NCBI GenBank assembly: GCA_037349105.1
Contig: JAYJMM010000109.1
Coordinates: 4,296,001-4,360,000, forward strand
Length of the DNA stretch: 64,000 nt
Source: Limnomonas spitsbergensis
Taxonomy: Eukaryota > Chlorophyta > Chlorophyceae > Chlamydomonadales
Direction: 5' to 3'
Shown: piece by piece, positions 57,896 to 64,000 of the stretch
Numbering within the stretch: position 1 is the stretch's first letter
Layout of the letters: every line of letters starts with the position of its first letter
Notes under the pieces: model-generated
The model's input: the letters and a program-made list of their open reading frames with translations, nothing else
What the model was told of the DNA's origin: nothing
The model's database searches: none
Made by a program: the position numbers and the translations under genes

Positions 57896-58472
57896 AGCCC
57901 GATTCTGATTGGTGGAGGAAACAAGTGTGGAGGAAAAATACGAAAGTTTTTTAAAGTTCCTCCACCCGTTCCTCCACCCTTGTTCCACGAGACGTGAGTC
58001 GGAGGAAGAATGGCGAAGGTTGGAGTTCTGCACGGGAGATCTTCACAGCGCTCTTTCCTGCCGCCTGTTTCATTTCTTTCGTGCATTCTTCCTTGCAGTG
58101 TATATCATTTCTGCATATCGTTCTGTTATTCTCCCTAGCAGACCGACTATGGATGTAGCACATTATTTTCGTGGCTGTAGATCGCTCGCTGTTTTGTGTG
58201 ACTGTAGATCGCTCGCTCTATCATCGAAAGAGCCGTCGTTTGCTGCCTTCATCCATGCCAAATCGCCGGAAAGGCACCAAAAGTTAAAGAAAGAACTTGC
58301 GATTAACGTTATATAGAAAGGAAAGGACGCAGAAATTATCTCGGCCACGCTGGCAATGAGCTCAATAGTTCAATAGTTCCGCGGCCCTCCCCCCCCTCCG
58401 CGGAATAGAATGCGTTCCTCCACCCTTTCGAAAGGGTGGAGAAACAAGTTCCTCCACGCATCAGAATCGTGC
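57896..58472. mobile_element. TIR element with CAGC.CGATTCTGAT ends, about 577 bp
   Basis: Ends are CAGCCCGATTCTGATTGGTG (57896 onward) and the inverse of CAGCACGATTCTGATGCGTG (ending 58472). GTGGAGGAA blocks lie just inside both ends. Flanking triplets TGC and TGT are near-identical, so a 3-bp duplication with one change is possible. The CAGC terminus links it to the elements at 58652-59188, 59204-59765 and 6690-7835. No transposase. Confidence 0.7.
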
Positions 58473-58499
58473 TGTGTGTATCTTTCCATCTTTCTTCCC

Positions 58500-58575
58500 A
58501 AATCTTTAGTTAGGCACCCACGCGGCCGAGCTTTTTCTGAGCAGGGCCCAGAGGTGTAACGTCACTGACACGTGT
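58500..58575 (+). mobile_element. LINE 3' end fragment (plus)
   Basis: AGTTAGGCACCCACGCGGCC, GAGC, GGGCCCAGAGGTGTAACG match 26310-26380. Only the 3' end is present, immediately after one TIR element and 76 bp before the next. Confidence 0.6.
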
Positions 58576-58651
58576 ACTCGGGTAGCGGTGGACCACTGCA
58601 TTAGGGTAGCAGTACTGGTAGTTACTTTGTGTGCTTCTGGAAATAGGCTCA

Positions 58652-59188
58652 CAGCCTGTTTCTGATTGACTGCGGAGAAAAAAATGTACGACGGTCTAAC
58701 GGCCTGCGGAAGAGTTCCGCAGAGGTCGTTTCTGATTGGACTTTGCGGAGCGTGGTTGTCCAGGGCATAGGTCGTACACATGGCTGCCGATTTTGAATCG
58801 CTTTGGTGTCTATTTCCTATTCTTTCGAGTCGACTAAGTCCTGCTCGACACCATGCCGCATTTCTACCTGCTCTGTTGCATCTGCTGATTCGCTCGCTGT
58901 GCTTCATGAAAGGCGCGGCCTGACGCGGCCCATGTCCAGGGGTGCTCACACGACCACCTCCCGATACGGCCATGAGCAGAAAAATATGGCGATTCTAGTA
59001 GATAATTAATATCAGTTCGAAGGCCTAAAATGTTTCCGCAGACTGTGGAAGTTCCGAGGAGGGGGGGGGGGTCCTCGGAAAAAAGGCCGCACGTGGGTCT
59101 TCTAAAGGCCTGCGTAGCAGTTCCACAGACCCCGTTTCTGTACGACAGGGCCTGCGGAGGAGTTCCGCAGTCAATCAGAAACAGGCTG
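58652..59188. mobile_element. TIR element with CAGCCTG ends, 537 bp
   Basis: Perfect inverted termini of 25 bp (CAGCCTGTTTCTGATTGA then CTGCGGA) are flanked by a TCA duplication (58649-58651 and 59189-59191). The interior holds further inverted GCGGA/GTTCCGCAG blocks. Non-autonomous, in the same family group as 59204-59765. Confidence 0.85.
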
Positions 59189-59203
59189 TCAAACACCGCA
59201 TTA

Positions 59204-59765
59204 CAGCACGTTTCCGATTGAGGACCCCGGAACAAACGTGTACGACGGTCTTCTGGTCTTCGGGAGATTTCCGGGGAGGGTGTTTCTGCAAACACCCCGG
59301 AGCCACACACCGGAACGTGAGGCCGCGTAATCTTGCGTGGTTCAGGGTTTACTGCGATATTGCCGAATGTGTGCCTAAAAGTTATCTGCGCTGTTGCTGC
59401 TGCTGCTGCTTCTGCTGATGATGATAATGGTGACGATAGGGATGACTCGCTCGCGGAGTGACCAATGCCGAGGCGGCCCGCGGCCTTTCTGCAGGGCCGC
59501 CCCCATCACTACTGCCCGATATGAACATGGGAAGAAAAATGCGGCGAATCTTATTTGTAAATGAAAGCCATTCGAAGGCCTGAAATCTCTCCGGGGTCTT
59601 TGGAATTTCCGGGGAGGGGGGGGGGGTCCCCGGAAAAACAAGAGACGTACTGTACGACTCTTGGTGGTCTAAAGGCTCCGGAGATTTTCCGGGGTCCAGT
59701 GTTTCAGCTCAAAACACACCGGAAACACCCCGGAAAGTTTCCGGGGTCCAATCAGAAACGTGCTG
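59204..59765. mobile_element. TIR element with CAGCACG ends, 562 bp
   Basis: Termini CAGCACGTTTC.GATTG are followed by GGACCCCGGAA at both ends (left end has CGATTGAGG, right end TGATTGG). The element is flanked by a TTA duplication (59201-59203 and 59766-59768). It is the inverted relative of 6690-7835 over about 450 bp and lacks that copy's nested insertion. It ends only 267 bp before the CRAL-TRIO start codon. Confidence 0.85.
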
Positions 59766-60032
59766 TTACATACCGTTGTTGTATTGGTAGTTACTTTGTG
59801 TGCTGATGAAAGCGAGATGCCGTACGCGCGAGACTTTTGTGACACGAGGCGATTTACCAGGTTTGCTTCGCAAATCTCGCATGTGTTTAGCAAACCCTTT
59901 TTGAATCGGGCTTACATACAAACATCCTGCTTACATGACGTCAAGGCCAGGCGGAAAGCGTATCCAGGGGGCAGGGTTCTAGGTGCAAAGTGGGGGGATA
60001 CGTTTTGCACAACCAAATTCAAAATAGCGGTA

Positions 60033-62923
60033 ATGATGGTTGCCACGGAGGATCAGATTGTGCAGATCGGGAAGGACGTGAGGGCTCTCATCGACACAGA
60101 TCCAGCAGATAACTTGGTCAATGCCTGCAGCATCCAACGCTACTTCCGTGCCACTCGTGGCGATTTGAACAACACTGTGAAGCGCCTAGTTTGCACGGCT
60201 CAATGGAGGCAAAAGACGAAGCCAGCATGCATGGACTGCCCCAGCTGCTTGGCTGATCCCACATCTCACTACCTACACCTGTGAGTAAGGGCACCAGGAT
60301 TCAAAATCATGCTACCGACCATGGGCTCACAAGAAAGTCCACATGGGATTATGGGATGTATGGATGTTGGGTAGCATGTCCAGATCCCATGCAAGGAGTG
60401 GGATTACAGGGCTCCGGGTGTGATTTGGGAACGTACATTGAACCTGATTCAGCATCCACTGGCCTTCGGCATGCCTTCAAGTCTTCATGTCCAAGCCCTG
60501 GAAAATGTGATTCTCAGACATAGCAGCTCGAACCGATAACATAATACCCATCTTTCCCAGCTGCTTGCTGCGGTTGCTGCAGGTGCGGTTTTGACAAGCT
60601 GGGTCGGCCTGTCATGTACAGCAGCTTCCTGTTGGCCGGCAACCGAAGTGCGAAGACCATCGTCGACCATATGACCCAGGCAGGTCGCTCTTGGACGGCC
60701 GATCGCTTTTGCGCACTTCTGGATACATGCTAGAGGACTTGGGAGGGCAGGTCGCGCTTTCGCACTTCAGGATACATGCTAAAGGGCTTGGAGGGCAGGG
60801 TGCTGTTGTGCGCTCCAGGGTGCATGCCAGAAAGCTTTGTGGACAGGTCACGCTTGTGTACCACAGGGACCATGGTCGAGGGCTTGGAGGGCAGGCCGCT
60901 GTTGCGCACTTAGGCATGCATGCTAGAGGGCTTGGGGGGCAGGTCTTGCTTGTGCGCTCCAGACTGCATGCTAGCGGACTGGGAGGCCAGGTTGCCCTGG
61001 ATGTCCTAACAGCATCCAGGCAATTTGGCAGTATGGCAGCTAGATAACTCACGTGTTTGCCGGTTCGTATTGGTGCTTACCTTAGTACAACCCCATTGTC
61101 CGCTTTTCCTATGATCAGGTGTTTGAAATGGCTGTCAGGATCATGCCGGCTGGTGTGGAGCAGTGGGTGTGGCTCAACGACTTCATCGGGGTAGGCATTG
61201 CTGGGTCCCTATCGCGTCAGACAGGGTATTAAATTGTGTTAGGGACATGAGTCAGACAGGGTATCAAATTGAGCTAGGGACATGCGTCGGGCAGGGTATC
61301 AAATTGTGCTAGGGTCTCAGAACTGTTTGTCTCTTTTCATTTAGGACCTACCCTGAAATGCAGGCTTGTTCATGCATCATGGATTAGAAAGGGTCTTGTA
61401 GCCTGCTCAATTGCGATCCTTGACCTCTTCTTCTTCCCTCGATCCTTCCTGATGCAGTTTGGCTTTGCGGATATGAACCCTGCCCTTGCGTTGTCCTTCA
61501 TCGACCTGATGGCTAGGCACTATCCGGAGAGGCTGGGGCAGCTGTTGGTCCTCGACGCACCGAGTATGATGACGCCAGTGTGTAAGTTTCGGCGGCAAGG
61601 GGTGTTGGTCCTCCTCCTTGGATTGAGATGGATATGACTGGTAGGACATACGATTTAGTATGATGGGTATGACTCACCCGAGTTAGACAAGGGAGCGTTG
61701 AAGTGTGGATGATGTGGCTGTTGATTGCATGCAACTGCAGTGTGAGTGGAAGACCCATGCTGACGGGCGGTCTGTATTTCCAAACGCATGAGGTGCCGCG
61801 TTGAGGCACAGGTGCCATTGGCCATTCCACCTGCATCATCTTGGGCTGTAGGCCTGAACCACAGCAAGCACTGAACAGTCAGTGTTGGACATGAACACAT
61901 AGGCACATGTGGTTGCACTCATATGGCCATCTCTGGCATGTGAAGTGGGTAGGGTCTCTGCATTGCCAATGGCTGACATAGTGACAGGCCAAGCTCCATG
62001 AGCTCCATTAAGCACCAGCCCAGTACATGATCACAACTTGCTCGGTCACAAGCATCTATGAACTGTGTTGGTGTCCTGTCTGTGCCCTAATACGCAGGGA
62101 ACATGGTCAGGCCACTTGTGGACCCTGTAACTCACAAGAAGATCCAGTTCTTGCCCAATGACCTTGGCCAGCTGGCTGTCAACAAGCCGTCCAACATGCA
62201 CAAGGTGCTGGAGGAGCTGCTGGGCGAGGAGCTGCTCACGTGGTGAGTTAAGCACCTGGGACAGGAGAGGGCACTGGTCAGGGTCTGCACCAGGAGGCTC
62301 TGCAAACTCTCGGGGTTTATCGGGCTTCATTTGTGTCCTCTAGAGTCATGGCTCCTGAACCCTGTGGGTTTTTATCCTGGGCGGTTAGGGTTCGTCTGGA
62401 GAATGCTCACATGTGCGGTTGTTGGCTTGTTGCTGTTCTTTAATCCAGGTCTGCCACGCGCAACAATCTAGACACCTAAAATATTCAAACATGAGACATT
62501 TCCCATCCTCTCCCGTCGAGGCTCCCAGGATTCAAGCATTTGAACATTTTCCCTCAAATAATCGACTTCGTTCTTGTGCATGCAACACGTATGTGCACGT
62601 ACTACCTCAGGGTGATCTCAGAGATGAATGCGATGCGCACCTTCCGCAAGAAGCAAGGACCGCGTCCGCGTTACGACATGGCTGAGCTGCGGGCATGCGC
62701 CAAGGAGGGCAGACAACCTTCGCTGGCGAGTGAGGTGGTAGGCACTGCAAAACCGGCAAGAAAAGGCGGCGCAGAACCTGTGGACGCAACAGCCCCTGCC
62801 GATGCGGCTGATGTCCAAGGCCACAGCCATTACGGATGTGGAAGCCTCCTCCAGCAGTTCATAGCGCAGCCCGACTTGCTGTTTGCACCAGTGCATGCAG
62901 CAGGCCTCACAAGTACCACATGA
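60033..62923 (+). CDS. CRAL-TRIO/Sec14-like lipid-transfer protein (6 exons)
   Basis: Binds and exchanges a hydrophobic ligand such as a phospholipid between membranes (family knowledge; ligand not predictable). Exons: 60033-60280, 60583-60679, 61119-61190, 61458-61581, 62098-62242, 62611-62923; 332 residues. The N-terminal helical part (about 1-65) carries IQRYFRATRGDLNNTVKRL. The lipid pocket (about 80-235) contains CGFDKLGRPVMY, WVWLNDFIGFGFADMNPALA, RHYPERLGQLLVLDAP and VWNMVRPLVDPVTHKKI, all typical of the Sec14 fold. A low-complexity Ala/Pro tail follows. Exon 2 must end at CAG followed by GCAGGT to keep phase with exon 3, a rare GC-AG intron. I chose the ATG at 60033 because the family-like helix begins there; the frame stays open upstream (an in-frame ATG lies near 59818), so a longer N-terminus is possible. 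Confidence 0.85.
60715..61000. repeat. 54-bp tandem repeat in CRAL-TRIO intron 2
   Basis: About five diverged units of GGGCTTGGAGGGCAGG, TGCGC.CTCCAG and GCATGCTAGA. The minus strand reads a repeated CPPSPLAC frame, but the array lies inside an intron, so this is not taken as coding. Confidence 0.75.
61212..61318. repeat. 35-bp tandem repeat, three units, in CRAL-TRIO intron 3
   Basis: GTCAGACAGGGTAT.AAATTG plus AGCTAGGGACATG starts at 61216 and 61251, with a third changed unit (GTCGGGCAGGG) at 61286. Confidence 0.8.
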
Positions 62924-64000
62924 CTTGATCACAACAACCACTTGCATAAGTGAAGTAGTTGTTATCTGCAAGCGTTCGTAGATCAAGATTCGGCTGCCTT
63001 TGTGCCTGTCATTGAAGAGCAAGGTCTTTCCTCTGGGTTTGATTGAGTACAAGGGGTGGGGTGGGGAAAATAAAGCTTTAACCACATAACCAAAAACAAA
63101 TATGCTGACCCCTGGCTGAGAACCCACCCACCCTAGTGCCTACTTAACAATGAATTCTCAGTCAAGCCCCTCTGCTCCCTGAACTACAAGATATCATACA
63201 TGGCTGCTGAGGAGGGTTGTGTTGGCTCAAGTAGCACATGTCCGACCTGAAGTTAGATATTAGCGGGCTGCCTCAAGTCTTATGTTTCTGGAACATTTTT
63301 ATCTCTAGCGAAGGTATTTAGGCTGGTAGATAATCGGTATCCCGGGCTGGATCTCATACATAATTTATCTTTTCTTGATTGTACATTTGATACTGTATTT
63401 GATAGTTAGATGAATGGATACCATGTGAAGTGCACTGATCAGCTGTTAGGACTAGACCCCCCACGCACCATGGAAATCTGCTGTTTGACTGTGAAATTAA
63501 GTTTGACTGGGTCCAGGAGGCACGGGGGGGGTTGATTATAAGCCAGGGGTCGATAAACATTATGTTTTGAGGATGGGCACTTGAGTGGGCTCATTTGAGG
63601 ATGGGGGGTGAGCCTTTTATTCATCCCCCCTTAAAAGGTCCCATGCATCGTCTGCGACCCTGGACAGTAAATAAGAGCCTATTTATAATTTGTCATCTGT
63701 TTCTGAAATTGTAATTGACACGAGGTCTTCCGCCGCTGATTGAAAATCAAGATAACATCCATACCGGTAAGGATTTCGAGCCCTGGGCTCTCTGAACTTC
63801 ACATAGGTTTTAACCAGGCCTCCAACTGAATGTTCCAGAAGCAGCTACAATGAAATCAATACCATTAAATACGCTCCAGGTGCTGACCATATCGTTGTAT
63901 ACTTTTCTCGCTACCAGTAAATCTCCTGCTCTTTGCATCTGCTAATCCCCTGGCATACGTATTGGATGCCAGCACAATGCACCCTGGCAGTGAGCTTCGG
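62924..64000. other. 3' flank, no gene recognised
   Basis: No exon-like frames with motifs. A TGTAA at 63710-63714 could be a polyadenylation signal, but it is nearly 800 bp past the CRAL-TRIO stop. Confidence 0.45.

Noticed and set aside
57674..58316. Plus-strand open frames upstream of the CRAL-TRIO gene
   Set aside because: They overlap a TIR element and lack domain or splice support.
60612..61052. Minus-strand CPPSPLAC repeat protein
   Set aside because: Lies in CRAL-TRIO intron 2 and is generated by a 54-bp tandem repeat.

Overview
This window looks like nuclear DNA of a green alga, most likely of the Chlamydomonadales (inference). Reasons: genes are split into many short exons with GT-AG introns; there is a plastid-type ferredoxin-dependent glutamate synthase with a long N-terminal presequence; there is a secreted Ser/Pro-rich (PPSPPP) wall-type glycoprotein; and the protein kinase carries the EAAIS...SLSHPN helix-C motif common in algal TKL kinases. 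I saw no operons, bacterial features, rRNA or tRNA genes.

Layout. (1) Positions 1 to about 26,400 are repeat-rich. A direct segmental duplication of about 9 to 10 kb is present as a left copy (about 685-10,505) and a right copy (about 15,037-24,150). Both carry, in the same order, remnants of a membrane-protein gene (minus), a secreted wall-type glycoprotein gene (plus) and a CDA-fold deaminase gene (minus). The wall gene is nearly intact only on the right. The deaminase keeps several exons only on the left. The left copy has been enlarged by minisatellites, short terminal-inverted-repeat (TIR) elements (one nested in another) and misplaced exon fragments of the glutamate synthase gene. LINE remnants lie at both copy boundaries.

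(2) 27,125-42,513 (minus): a complete 34-exon gene for ferredoxin-dependent glutamate synthase, 1,634 residues; every exon junction is in phase.

(3) 43,642-56,891 (minus): a 25-exon gene, plus one optional exon, that I read as one fusion protein of about 1,273 residues. It has an N-terminal membrane domain with several hydrophobic segments, then a TKL-type protein kinase with its catalytic residues, then a class I cyclic-nucleotide phosphodiesterase domain that has lost two metal ligands. This is the most interesting object in the window.

(4) 57,896-59,765: three TIR elements and a LINE 3' end, stacked between the divergent kinase and lipid-transfer genes. (5) 60,033-62,923 (plus): a six-exon CRAL-TRIO/Sec14-like lipid-transfer protein gene of 332 residues.

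The genes are not an operon. Possible shared themes (plastid nitrogen assimilation, cyclic-nucleotide and kinase signalling, lipid transfer, wall building) are not linked by anything visible here. Exon borders were read by eye from splice consensus, phase and family similarity; none were checked against transcripts.
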